A stretch of 46,566 bases of DNA. Source: Pascua guehoae. Lineage: Eukaryota > Basidiomycota > Tremellomycetes > Trichosporonales > Trichosporonaceae. The position numbers were made by a program, and so were the translations under genes. Below are positions 11,416 to 22,190 of this stretch, piece after piece; position 1 is the first letter of the stretch; every line of letters starts with the position of its first letter. The notes beneath the pieces are model-generated. The model was not told the origin of the DNA and searched no databases. It worked only from the letters and a program-made list of their open reading frames with translations. The DNA lies in the NCBI GenBank assembly GCA_001600415.1, contig BCJX01000022.1, forward strand, positions 1 to 46,566, read 5' to 3'.

Positions 11416-13056
11416 CTACTGTCCACGGAGCACGTCTACCAGTTTGTCCCTTTGTATGCAGTTTTCAAACTTGAAGCTGGCAGCCAACTCGTCAAGCTCA
11501 TCGTACGACATGCCCTTCATTGGCTGGACGAAGTTGTCGCACATGTTGTCGGCAATCCAGGTGTAGACAGTGCGGCGGTACAAGTGCTGCTTCAGCCTGA
11601 ACGTACAGTAAGCATATACCGATAGGGGCTGTCGTTTCTCGTCACTAAAATACTCACTTCCAGAAGGGGGGGTACTGGGGAACAGCCTCGGGGAACTCTC
11701 TCTGAATCCAGTCGAGCACGGGTTGGAAGTGCTGCGTTGTCTCGGCGTCGTCTGTGCCCCAGAAGTCGAGCGCGTGCTTGTGCTTGCGTGCGAGCTGCTT
11801 GGCAAACGTCGTGTTCCACTTTGAGTCGGGTGCGGAGAAGACCATACCCTGCATGCCAATGTCCTTGTAGAGCCAGATGGACCATGCGATTTGGTCGTCT
11901 GCATACACCCGCAGCTGTTCGGCGAGCGCCGCATACCGTTTGTCATTTACCGTTTCCCAATCGTCGCCATCACTGGATGTCGCGTAAACGGGGCCAAACT
12001 CGCCGTTCCAGATTGGCGTGTTACGCTTCTTGCTGAAAGCCGCCTTGCGTTCGTAGCTCTTACGGATCTTGGCCTTGTCGGCGTTGCTGCCCGAATAGGG
12101 CTCACCCATGGGGAAGCCAAACATGCTATAGTCGTGGCACGAGAAGATTGCATTGTCGCACTGGAAGTCGGCGGCTTCAAAGGCGGAAAAGTCGGCGCCG
12201 AAGGTGTTTCCATCAAAGCAGAGGATATGATCGGGGTCCACCGCGCGTACGGCGGCAGCAAGGCGAGTGTAGAACGCGAGCAAGCGGCTCGCCCCGGGCT
12301 CGTCGTCGGTTGGTTCATTGAGCAGGTTGTAGCCTGCAACCCAGGGGTTGCCTTTGTATCGGGCTGCGATGGCCTCCCAGATGCGCACGGTACGGTCTTG
12401 GAACTCTTTGTACTCCCACAGGAGGGCTGAGGGCTGATTGTTGTCGCTTGAAGGCTGGTCAGTACCCACGATCTTTGCTGAACTCCCTAGCGGTATCCGC
12501 TTCAACTTACGAGTGCCAATCAAAGTTCTGGCCCCCAGGCGCCGCATGAAGGTCCAGGATGGTGTAAATGCCATTCGCCGCATTCTTATGTCAGTGGGCA
12601 TCTTCACCGCAGGCTTACAATGTCCACAACGCGGTCAATGAGCTTGAAGCCTTCCTCCTTGATGGTGTAGGGGTCAAGGTCGTCGTTCAAGTGACGGTAG
12701 TTGATGGCGAGACGGATGAGGTTGAGGCCCAGGGACGAGAACCATTTTGCGTCCGCATCACCGTAGACTAGTGGGCGTCAGTTGCCCCGCCCTGCTCGTG
12801 GCTCGGCCTTTGCGGGTGGATACCCACAGTACTCGTAGAACTTGCTCCAGAAGAAGTCGTACTTGTCTCTGCCAAGGACCTTCTCCATTGCTCGACGGTA
12901 CGCCCGCTCGTGACCGGGGTATCCATTGGTGAAGTTCTCTTGGAGGAGGTAGGCGCCGAGACATGCGCCGCGGAGGCTGACTGGCTCGCCAGCTGCGTTG
13001 ACAATGCGCGATCCGTCGCAGCGCAGGAGCGTAGCAGTGTGGGCGGGGAGGGTCAT
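11416..13056 (-). CDS. Glycoside hydrolase family 5 (cellulase-fold) protein
   Basis: Four introns give a protein of about 470 residues starting MTLPAHTATLL. GH5 signatures in order are GLNLIRLAINYRH, DLHAAPGGQNFDWHS, the acid/base motif NLLNEP (E after N), FSCHDYSMFG and the nucleophile motif WNGEFGP. The last exon (11416-11600) follows a 60-nt intron and completes the C-terminus ...CIQRDKLVDVLRGQ. No signal peptide or membrane segment is visible, so the enzyme is predicted to be cytosolic. The family hydrolyses beta-linked glucans, mannans or related glycosides; the substrate cannot be told here. It is transcribed divergently from the zinc-cluster gene at 13521 across a 464-bp shared promoter, next to a GH43 enzyme and a sugar porter. 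Confidence 0.9.
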
Positions 13057-13520
13057 GGCTTTTGCGTCTTCAAAGTACGGACAAGGGCAATGGGTGGGCG
13101 GCTGTCTTATGCAGTTGGACCACCATGATGGTTCAAGCGGTCATGTGCGTTCTGAGCTCACCGTGCCTCCTTGTACATCCGTCCAGACATGGATAACCGG
13201 CGGCATTCAGGCTATTGCCAGTTGGGAAGCGGTAGTCTTGGTGATCTACAAGTAACTCTGGTGCAAGATGTGCATGACACATGCTTCACAACAATCGTGC
13301 GTTCGTACCGCCCGGCGCGTGCATGACCGCAGCAGGTTCGGCTGCGAGTCGGCCACATGAAGGCCGGCCAGCCGCTCACCGGCTATTGTTTTTCCGAAAT
13401 TTTATCCGATAACTATGCGCCACTAGTCGGGCTGCCAGTTGGCACTCTAGTCGGTTTCTCGCTGCCCATGCAACATGTTTACGTCTCACTTGCACTTACT
13501 GTATCCTCGAAGTTGGCCCC
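13057..13520. promoter_or_regulatory. Bidirectional promoter between the GH5 gene and a zinc-cluster gene
   Basis: This interval separates two divergent start codons. It holds an everted CCG-N5-CGG site (13372-13382), a usual target shape for zinc-cluster dimers, directly followed by the two-part element TTTTTCCGAAATT...TCCGATA (13383-13411). The same element recurs in the GH43/porter promoter. The regulatory role is inferred. Confidence 0.5.
13383..13411. promoter_or_regulatory. Shared element TTTTTCCGAAATT-TCCGATA, copy 1
   Basis: Reads CTATTGTTTTTCCGAAAT, then TTTATCCGATA. The two CCG cores are 12 bp apart. It aligns almost base for base with 19561-19592, where the spacing is 14 bp. Confidence 0.5.
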
Positions 13521-16455
13521 ATGGACCCCCCGCGCTCGTGAATTACTCCATTCTGGTTTACCCCAGACTGTCTGGCCTTTGCTCCGTATGCCCAATCCAG
13601 TGGTAGTGCGGAGAGGAGATTGTCTGGAGGTCGAATTGCCACTGACTCATACAGGTGTATTCTCTGCCGAGGTGTCAAGGTGCGTATGCTAGTGTGTGAG
13701 GAGCAAGGGGGCTCACAGACACAGGCCCAATGCATCAATGACGATGACTATGCCAACCCGTGCCGTCGCTGTCGTGAGTGTCCACTTCACGCTACCAAAA
13801 GGAGCCGCGTGTTCAACTCACGACCAGATCGTCTTGGTCTGCCATGCGCGTATACTCGGAAGAGGAGGAATCCCAAAAAGCCCGAGGGTCTGCCGTTTCC
13901 GAAGCGGTGCGTTGGTCATTGGGTCTCTGGCGGTCTTGCCCTGGCATGGTTGACTAACGACCGCAGGGTAGCCCACCAGTTGGACGACAGCGAGGCTGCA
14001 CCAATTCAGAGATCTTCTGAAGACACCGTGGGGCGCAGCGCCGTGCAGTTGGTGTCAGAGGAGTTCCCATCACACCCTATAGACAGTCCTGGCCGTCGTC
14101 TCTGCAGTTTGCCTACCGTTGCCAGCACCGTGCTCCCGGGCTCATCAACATTTAGCCCAAGCTCGTCCAGGACATTGCCCCCGTTCAATACACCCGTCCA
14201 ATGCGCTTCTGAGGGAACATCGTCCAGCCATCGCTCCACTGTTACGGCTGCGAGGAAGCACTCCGCCGCTGACACCGATGTTTCGAGCTATCTGGACCCA
14301 GGCGATCTTAGTTCCACAGACCCTTCCTGGTCTCAGTCGGGACCACAGGATGTACCGGATCGGTTGCGACCGAAGGAGGTGAACGATCCAAGTACGCATC
14401 TCCGCCAAAGTGCCGCCGCTCACCTACCCAGTTCGTATGGGTTACATAACTCCCACCGAAGCAGAGCGCTTGATCGAGCTGTGCGTCCTACAATCCCCAC
14501 TGGCATTAACAGCAGGTTTCATGAGTTTCTCAATCCTCAGATCAGCCTCCTAGACCCCGAACGTGAGTCCCCCATGTAGTGTCAGAGCTGATGGGCAGTG
14601 CACACATACACATACATGCGCGAACGGTCATCCCTCCTTCTCTCGTCCGTTCTCGCGGCCTCATGCAAGTACTTTAAGAAGGAATTGTACACACTGCTTC
14701 TGGGACATGCACAGGGGCTACTGAGCCGGGCGGTGGAGCAAGCCGAATGTGCCATTGATGTCATCCAGGCTGCGCTCACGATGGTGTACTGTGAGTACAT
14801 GGCGGATAGGGCGTTGAGCTGTTCTAACTACCCGTGCAGGGAAGCAGCCGACGGACAAATCTGCCTGGCTTAAAGTTGGTTTGGCCTTGCGAATTGGGTA
14901 CCAACTTGGGATGCACAAGGAGTGGTTCGGAGCGGAGCCTACAGACGCTGAAACAGAAAGGCAGAAGCTGGTGAGTCCAAATGGTAGTGCGATGCCCAAC
15001 AGATGCTGACTGCAGGACTGGGAACGTACTTGGTTTTGTACGTAGAGATGTGTTATTGTGAGGCTAAGCTTACCGCCCTATCATATCGTTTAGGCACTTT
15101 CGGTGAGCAGGACTGAGCCTCCATTGAACCTCAAGGAGCTGACTATCCAAGCATTCGATCGCACGTAAGACTCCCATCTCACACCACAAGCTCACGTTTC
15201 CAGCTATGCAAGCTTCTTTTCACTGCCGCCCACGATACGACCTTCTGAACTTGGCGATGTAAGCCCTAAAGGAACAGACTCGTCTGACAACCCAGTGTCA
15301 GCAGTGGGCCTGGAAGCACAGGCACCTGCGTGTGTCCGAATTAGACATGGGGCTCGCATTTTCGGTCTAGTTAGTTCGCTATGCTTCTCTCTCTGACACC
15401 CAGCGCCATCCGAGGCCTCGACTTCGGCAACTCGCTAGGAAACAGTGATGACATCAAGCCCTCTACTGCCCTCATGGAGCTGGAAGGCCGCCACGACCAT
15501 TCACAAGAGCTCCTTCGGAAATTAGACAGCTGGGGTACGTTTTATGGGCATAATTTTGAACTCCGAAGCTACCTATGCCAGCACTAACAAATCCAGCGCG
15601 TCCAAGCCAAGTGACAGACCGCAAACTTGCCACAATCAGAATGTCCTTGCAGAGTGTCTTGCTTGCAATTCAAGCGCGCATGCTGGACTTCGTACCCCCC
15701 GAGGAGACTGAGAGCGTGAAGAACAAGTGTCTCGACACCGCAGTCGAGTTTGTCGACCAGATACGAGACATTGAAGACCAGATTCCGTTCATGCAGGATG
15801 TGCTGAGCGCAAAAATCGCATCGTTTGGATCTTCCGTGCAGTCGGTGAGTTTGCTTGTGGGACATCCATAGCCACTGGGTCGCCAAGTTACGGACAAAGG
15901 GAAAGCCAGAGCCACCAAGGGCTGGTTGGGTCTGCGAAACCTTCGTGCAGACCCGCTGACAGTGATAACGACAGCTTTTCTGGCGACTCACGGCCAAACA
16001 GCGCCAGCTGGCAATCACATCCCTCCGCGACGTACACGACATTTGCGTGAGGGCATCAGACAATGACCCACGAGCGGCAACAGCATTCGTTGCTCGCTTT
16101 ATGGAACGGCTATTGAGAGGTATCAACGTTACCTCCAAGCAGATGGGGCGCAATGAAGTACATGAAGCAGTCTCCGCGCTAGAGAGCCCTAATATGGGAG
16201 ACCTGGCCGTAGAGACGATCGAATGGACGGATGACTTGGTAAGACGTGTTGTAGCAGGTTACAATCCAGAGCCCCTCTGATAACCCAGACGAGGTTCCTC
16301 GACTCCACGTCATCGTCCCTCAACGAAAGCCTCTCCTTGGATGAGCAATACTGGTGAGCGGTTAGGATAACGTTAACTTGGCTAACGATAGGTCGTCGTT
16401 GTTCATTGACATGCCGTGCGACATGAGCCAGGTAGTCTGTGATATAGCGATGTAA
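13521..16455 (+). CDS. Zn2Cys6 zinc-cluster transcription factor with fungal-specific regulatory domain
   Basis: Best start is the ATG at 13521, with a 117-nt first intron (13538-13654), giving MDPPRSCILCRGVKAQC. After two more splices the cluster continues NPCRRCHRLGLPC, for complete C-x2-C-x6-C-x9-C-x2-C-x6-C spacing, followed by the basic stretch TRKRRNPKKP. A Ser/Pro-rich linker leads into the middle homology region: MRERSSLLLSSVLAASCKYF, then MVYWKQPTDKSAWLKVGLAL, RIGYQLGMHKEWF and DWERTWFCTFAFDRTYASFF. The gene seems to end at TAA 16453-16455 after YWSSLFIDMPCDMSQ. The protein is estimated at 650-700 residues from roughly sixteen exons. Its position between two glycosidases suggests a pathway regulator, which is inference. 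The N-terminal exon is the least certain part. Confidence 0.83.
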
Positions 16456-16826
16456 GAGTTGTACAGCCGTGCAACTAGCGCGCTCCAGCACTCTATGTAC
16501 TGTACAGGATGTGGGCATATGTGGAGCAGCGACAAGGGACTTGGGAGGTTGAAACGGGCGACCATGTCTCACTCACCTCTGACCCCAACGCCTCATCGAC
16601 AATGATCCACACGCCCATATCCAGTTAGGGGACTGAATTGTATTGGTTAGACATGCCGGTGTAGTGGGGAAGACAACATTCGCCTTTCGTCTTGATGTCG
16701 TCTTTGCCTCCCTCCCTTGCTTCTTTACCGTTGTTCTCTATGTGGTTCCAGGGCAAGACTGTTACAGGTTTAGACAAAGGTGCTGCCGGGGTATCCCTCT
16801 CTTATGTATGCATATAGACTACACTT
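16456..16826. other. Intergenic interval between convergent genes
   Basis: About 370 bp between the 3' ends of the plus-strand regulator and the minus-strand GH43 gene. I see no gene here; it should contain both polyadenylation regions. Confidence 0.6.
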
Positions 16827-18613
16827 TTACTGGGCCAAGAGGTCCCACTTGGCGTACTTGAAGTAGGCATAGTTGAGACACGGCGTCTCGTCCACGCCCT
16901 GGGCGTACAGCCCGAGGTGCACACCCGTGAACAGAGGCTTGAGCGCCGAGCTGGGCAGCGTACCCACAATCACAGGGTGTGACCCTGGAACCTGGTACGC
17001 GAACTCATACTGCTGCGTACGGGCACGGACGTGAAATGTGACTGGTGTATTCTGCTTCAATGGGAATGTCGCTACCTCAAAGCCACCGTTCCCATCAGTT
17101 CCATCATTTGCGACGAGAGGACGTTTAAACGCAATCTCTACGCCACCGTCTTGCGTCCCACGGATACCCAGTGACGCGTGTTCGCCCTTGCTCATCCACA
17201 CGACGGTCCCTGCTTCTTGGCCTGCCCTTGTGGGAGCAAACTCGACCTCCGTGCTCCAATCGAGATTGAACCCAGGCTGCTTTTGGAGGAGCATTGAGGG
17301 GCTGTGCTCAACGTCGAGCGTTGTCGGCCCGCCTCGAAGGGCAAGGTAGCCTGGCCGGGCGGTGAGAGAGTAGCATTGCCGCAATGGGGTGCGTACGTGG
17401 TACCAGCCGAGGCTGAGAGCTGACGCATTAGATTTGCAGGGACGGAAGGCAGGCCACGACTCACTTTTAGAGTTGAACTCGTCGATCCATCCGGCCTTCT
17501 CAGGGAGGAGGGTCAGACCGTCAAACTCCCCAACAAGCTCAATGGGTTTGCGCTTGTTGACAACTGGCCAGCCGTCGACCCACTCCATGGGTGCCATGAA
17601 CGTCTCACGACCAAGGTGGGTAGGCATCCCATGGGCGCCCTCCTTTGTTGTAGTTGCTTTGAAGACCGGGCGAACCCCAAGGAAGACGGCAACCCATTGT
17701 CCATTATCGCCCTCGATGAGATCCATGTGGCCTGTATTCTGGATGTCGGGGTGGTCGCCGTTGAAGATGAGCGGATTCACCCCGTCTGGTGGTGCTTCGA
17801 ATGGGCCCGTTGGCGACTTTGAGCGGTAAACACACTCCCTGTGCCCGTCCTGCGTTCCGCCCTCGGCCGTGAAGAAGTAGTAGTAGCCATCACGTTTGAG
17901 AATGTGGCAGCCCTCAGCCACACCTAGAGGTGAGGCCTTTGCCAGGACCGGTTCGGTAAGAGATGTGCCGCTCTCAAGGTCGATTTCGTTGATCCACGAC
18001 TGGATCAGGGGGTTGCCGTTTGTCTGGCCCGCGGAAAAGTCGAAACGTGTCACGGTCTGGTAGACACGACCGTCGTCGTCGAATAGAAGCTGGGAGTGTG
18101 AGCATGACTCGACTAGTTGGCATGACTCTTCCCACGAACATCTTGATCAAAGCCGACCTCTTCAAAGTACACTGCGTCGCTCCATTTGGAATCGTCAAAG
18201 ATGTCGTCGGTCCAGACGTAGAATCCCGACGAGATGACATCCGGTCGACCGCCCTTCAAGGTCAGCAACTGCACACATGTAGCACGTCCGCTACAACTCA
18301 CCGGGACAAAGCGCAGTCGCCAGAAGCAAGAGCAGATCATATACCACCGCCCCTTGTTGTACCGGAACGTCGGTGCCCAGAGCCCTGCCGAAGTCTCGAC
18401 CGTGCGCATATCAACGCCCTGGCTGCGACGGTTGAGGGCATGTCCAATGAGCTTCCAGTTGACCAGGTCCGTGCTGTGGTACACTGGGAGCCCCGGAAAG
18501 TACTCAAACGTGCTGGTCGCAACAAAGTACCCTTTGCCTGGGACGTAGCAGATGGACGGGTCCGGGTTGAAGCCCGGCACGATGGGGTTGCGGAACGTGT
18601 TGGTGACGGCCAT
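16827..18613 (-). CDS. Glycoside hydrolase family 43 beta-xylosidase / alpha-L-arabinofuranosidase
   Basis: Two introns (18269-18301 and 18090-18139) yield about 567 residues. The N-terminus NPIVPGFNPDPSICYV holds the catalytic base Asp18 of the GH43 five-bladed propeller. LLFDDDGRVYQ carries the pKa-modulating Asp, and VAEGCHILKRDGYYY carries the general acid Glu. The C-terminal third (WIDEFNSKS ... LNYAYFKYAKWDLL) matches the concanavalin-like domain of bacterial and fungal XynB-type enzymes. Family members release xylose or arabinose from oligosaccharides. No signal peptide is visible, so action is likely cytosolic on imported oligosaccharides. An oddity is Cys in place of the usual Pro of the EGPH acid motif. 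The gene is divergent from the sugar porter at 19852 across a 1.2-kb promoter. Confidence 0.93.
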
Positions 18614-19851
18614 GTTGGCGAGGTGTCCTATTGTGGAAGGCTAGGAGTTTGTTCATGCGTTCATATACACCAGGAGAACTCAAGAGAGTGCATCATTGAT
18701 GATGCACGATTTTCCGACGGCAGCCAAGGGGGCCTGGTGGGCAGTGTGCACGTGACTGAGGTCACTACACAATATTCCGAAGTGTACCCGAAGTATATCC
18801 CATTAAAACCACTTCCACATGCTTCACAACCTTCACAACCGCCCGCAGCACTGCTGGCGCAGCAGAGGAAGCAACAATTAGAGCTCTGAGTCGTCGCATT
18901 CGAAGTCATCATATGCCCCGTATTCTCTCCGCCAGCCGGAGCGAATTCGGCTGTTTTGTGGCCATCCCCGCAGAGTTCCGACCACAGAGGTGCCATTCTC
19001 GGCCATGTTGAGGAGTGTACTGTAGTTGAGACTCACCAATTCGTCACACGGCGGCATACTTAGCTAGGATGGGAATTGCGGAACATTGGAGCGAATTGTT
19101 AGTACGAAAGGACTTGCGGAGTGTTGAGCGATGTTGTCTGGCAGGTGCACGTCGTAGTCACACACGAGCCCAAGCTCTTCACTATCCACTAGCTACCAAC
19201 AATTCACGATGATCGTCGGCATCATGCACTAATGACGCCATTCCGCCTTCGCCAAGTATGTTCCGAGACAGCCTCTATCCCTCTTTAGCCAGCTCTGCCG
19301 AGCAAACCTCCTCCGGATAGCCTATTGCACGGCAGGAGAGACGTAAACAACGGTGAGCGAAGCCGATCACTTGCCCTCGACTGAGCTCGGGAACGCAAGG
19401 AGCCAGCGGAATCGCGGAATATTGCCCACTGTTAGATCCACTGATGATGGGATGAGTACCGCTAATACCCAACCTACCGTGCAGTACCGGACCATCCTGC
19501 TCATCATGATGGGACGTGCAGGTCTAGCGTGGTGGTTTGATGGCAGTGTCGGCCCCGAATCTATTTTTTTTTCCGAAATTGTTTTTCCGATATTGTTGCT
19601 GGTGCCCATTCCACGGGAACAGGCACTCACCATGGGAGGGAGGACCCTCATTGGTCCCAGGGAGGAGTCACCGCCTCCGCTCGAGACAGTGAAGAGTTGC
19701 TTTTGTTAACATTCCTCGCCCCACAACTGTGATGCCTTGGACATTGTTACTTTAAAGATACGCATCATGACTTGACCTCGGACCCCACAACCCGTCTGGG
19801 ACTCCACAAATCACCTGGGACTCCACACAAGACCACAACTGTACATCACCG
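18614..19851. promoter_or_regulatory. Bidirectional promoter between the GH43 and sugar-porter genes
   Basis: A 1.24-kb divergent intergenic region with no credible ORF. It contains the second copy of the two-part element (19561-19592). It also holds the 10-mer CAATATTCCG at 18770-18779 and its exact reverse complement CGGAATATTG at 19415-19424. Related words are CCGAAATTG (19573) and CCGATATTG (19587). All share a CCG-N2-3-ATTG look and may be binding sites for one of the neighbouring zinc-cluster proteins. This is inference from repetition only. Confidence 0.5.
19561..19592. promoter_or_regulatory. Shared element TTTTTCCGAAATT-TCCGATA, copy 2
   Basis: Reads CTATTTTTTTTTCCGAAATT, then GTTTTTCCGATA. 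It corresponds to 13383-13411 in the GH5/regulator promoter and lies about 260 bp upstream of the porter start codon. Confidence 0.5.
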
Positions 19852-21688
19852 ATGGGCTTCTACAGCGAACTGGTGAGTCGGGAGCGCCAGCTGTTGGAAT
19901 GGTTGATGGCTGACGCGTGCAGACCCCGCGCCTCGCGCTCGTGTCCTTTCTGGGATCGCTCGGCGCGCTGAGCTTTGGCTACGGTAAGTGTCTCACGAGC
20001 CACAGCATTGCACAGTGCTGACGTTGTAGACAATGGATGGTGGGGCATGATCCTCGTACGTAGGCGAACGCCGTCTCCGATGCTGGTTTGTGCAAAGCTG
20101 ACGCTCGAAGGGAGCACCCTACTTCAACGCAGAGTACGGCAACACATCGGTTGTGGGTACGGATGGCACGGCGACGATCCAGCTGTCATCGGCAGAGCAG
20201 AGCGCGGGTAGTGGACTGGGTACCGCCGGTATCATGCTCGGCTGCATGGTGAGTGCCCGGCTCCACTGTACATGTTAACACTGTGCAAATGTGACTGACG
20301 AGGCGACAGATTGCTCCCTTGATCAATGAGCGCTGGGGCCGCAAGATGGCATTCCTGGTCCTGGCCGTATTTGGCATCGTCGGCTCGTTAATACAGTCGC
20401 TGTCGACCATCGGGCGGCAAATCTGGGTTCTGATCGTGGGCAAGGTCGTACTCAACATGTCCGTCGGCATTGCCTCGGCCACGGTCGGTGTCTACCTTTC
20501 GGAATGCGCGCCGACGAGCCTTCGTGGTGTCCTGATGTCCAACTATAACATTGTGCAAAACGTGGGGTACGTCCTAGCGGCGGGCACCGTGTACGGGGTC
20601 GTGCACAAGACGACCATCATCAACTGGATGCTCCCTATCGGCCTTCAATACGTCCTGCCCCTGGCAATCATTGGATGCTCGCCCATCTTGCCCGAGTCAC
20701 CGCGCTGGCTTGTGGGCAAGGGCCGCCTGGATGAGGCCGCTGACGTACTGCGGTCGCTGCGCAAAGCCCAACCAGGCGAAGACCTAGAGGAAAAGGTCTG
20801 GGCCGAGGTTGAAGAGATCAAGGCCGCGCATGAAGAGATGAAGGCGCTTCACGACGGTGTAGGCATGGTCGAGGTTTTCCGCGGGGCAAACCTCCGCCGC
20901 ACCCTTATCGCTGTCGGTCTTCAATGCCTCCAACAGGCGCAGGGTGTCGGATTTGTGTCCAACTATGTCGTCATCCTTCTCCTCAGTCTGGGCATCACCA
21001 ACACGTACACGATTGTACTCGTTCTCTACGTCGTTCTGCTCGTCTCGTCACTCGGCGCGTTCTACCTCCCCGACAAGGTCGGCCGTCGCACTCGTAAGTC
21101 ATTGAGGGCCTTACGTGGTGTTAGCAAGGCTAACTCGATCGTTCAGTCCTGCTTATTGGTTCTGCATCTGGTGCGACATGGATGTGCATCATCGGGGCCA
21201 TCTCTACCGCATACACAGTCCCTACCGGCGCCATGGCCAACTTCCTGGTGGCATCCCTGTTCCTCTGGGTCGCGATCTTCGCCAACACTTGGTCCCCCAT
21301 GCCGTGGACCGTCGCGGCCGAGATTCCTTCTGGGCCACTACGCGAGAAGACGCTTGCGCTCGCCTCATGGTCTGGATTCGGTGTCGGCCTCATCGTCACA
21401 TTCGTGGTGCCCTACATTCAAAATGCCGAGTATGCTGGCTTGGGAGGCAAAATTGGGTTCATCTGGATGGCGTTCTCTGTCATTTCGGGCTTTTTTGTCT
21501 TCTTCTTTGTGCCAGAGCTCAAGGGGCGGAGCCTCGAGGAGCTCGACTACATGTTTGAGGCTCGTGTTCCGACGTTCAAGTTCCGCAAGTTTGATACGAC
21601 AAACTTGCTGACGCAAAAGCGGGAAGAGCACGAGGTGGGCAGTACGGGCAAGCCAGAGGCGCATGTTATGCAGGAACACTTGGCGTAG
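19852..21688 (+). CDS. MFS sugar transporter (sugar porter family)
   Basis: Five introns give about 524 residues, starting MGFYSEL at the ATG at 19852. Family landmarks are FLGSLGALSFGYDNGWWG in helix 1, NERWGRK in the loop between helices 2 and 3, ECAPTSLRGVL in place of the PESPR-preceding loop, LPESPRWLVGKGR after helix 6, LQCLQQAQGVGF in helix 7, PDKVGRRT before helix 9 and PELKGRSLEELD at the C-terminal end. The last is a variant of the usual PETKGRSLEE box. Twelve hydrophobic segments are consistent with a plasma-membrane proton symporter or facilitator for mono- or oligosaccharides. Divergence from the GH43 gene suggests it imports the oligosaccharides that enzyme cleaves, or their products; the exact substrate is unknown. 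Confidence 0.92.
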
Positions 21689-22190
21689 AATGCCAATCTC
21701 GGGTTTAGTAAAACAATGCAACCTTTGTCTGTTGATGGTGTAGCTGGAACGGATACAGGAAGGGGAGTAAGAAGGATAGAAAGCACTGAGAGACTCACCT
21801 ACGGGTGCCCAGAGCAAGGCCTATGTGGCGGTTGAACAAGGCCGGGACGTTTCGAAGGGAATACCACAGTATCTGCACTTTATTCTAGCCTTATAGACAG
21901 TGGAGAGGGGCTCCTCTGCTTCAAAACTACCTACTGTACAAAGGTTCATTGGGTACATGAGTGAGAGAAGACTGTGCGGACCTGCGTCACCACAAAACTC
22001 TGGGAAGTGGGAGCACAAAGGGCCGGCCAAAGGTCCGCTCGGCTGTTTTGCCCACCTTCGGACCATTCTCCGACTTGGCCGGACCTGGCCGCCTCGTGCA
22101 TTGCAATGCTCGGCACTTCTCAACACTCCAGCCAAACCTTTCAAACCACTCTCCACTCTCCATTTGACCACTGTGAGCTTTATTCAGCCC
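21689..22190. other. Intergenic interval upstream of a zinc-cluster gene
   Basis: About 500 bp between two tandem plus-strand genes. It should hold the porter terminator and the promoter of the downstream regulator. I recognise no specific site. Confidence 0.5.

Noticed and set aside
18020..18889. 289-residue open frame on the plus strand
   Set aside because: Antisense shadow of the GH43 N-terminal exons, running across their introns.
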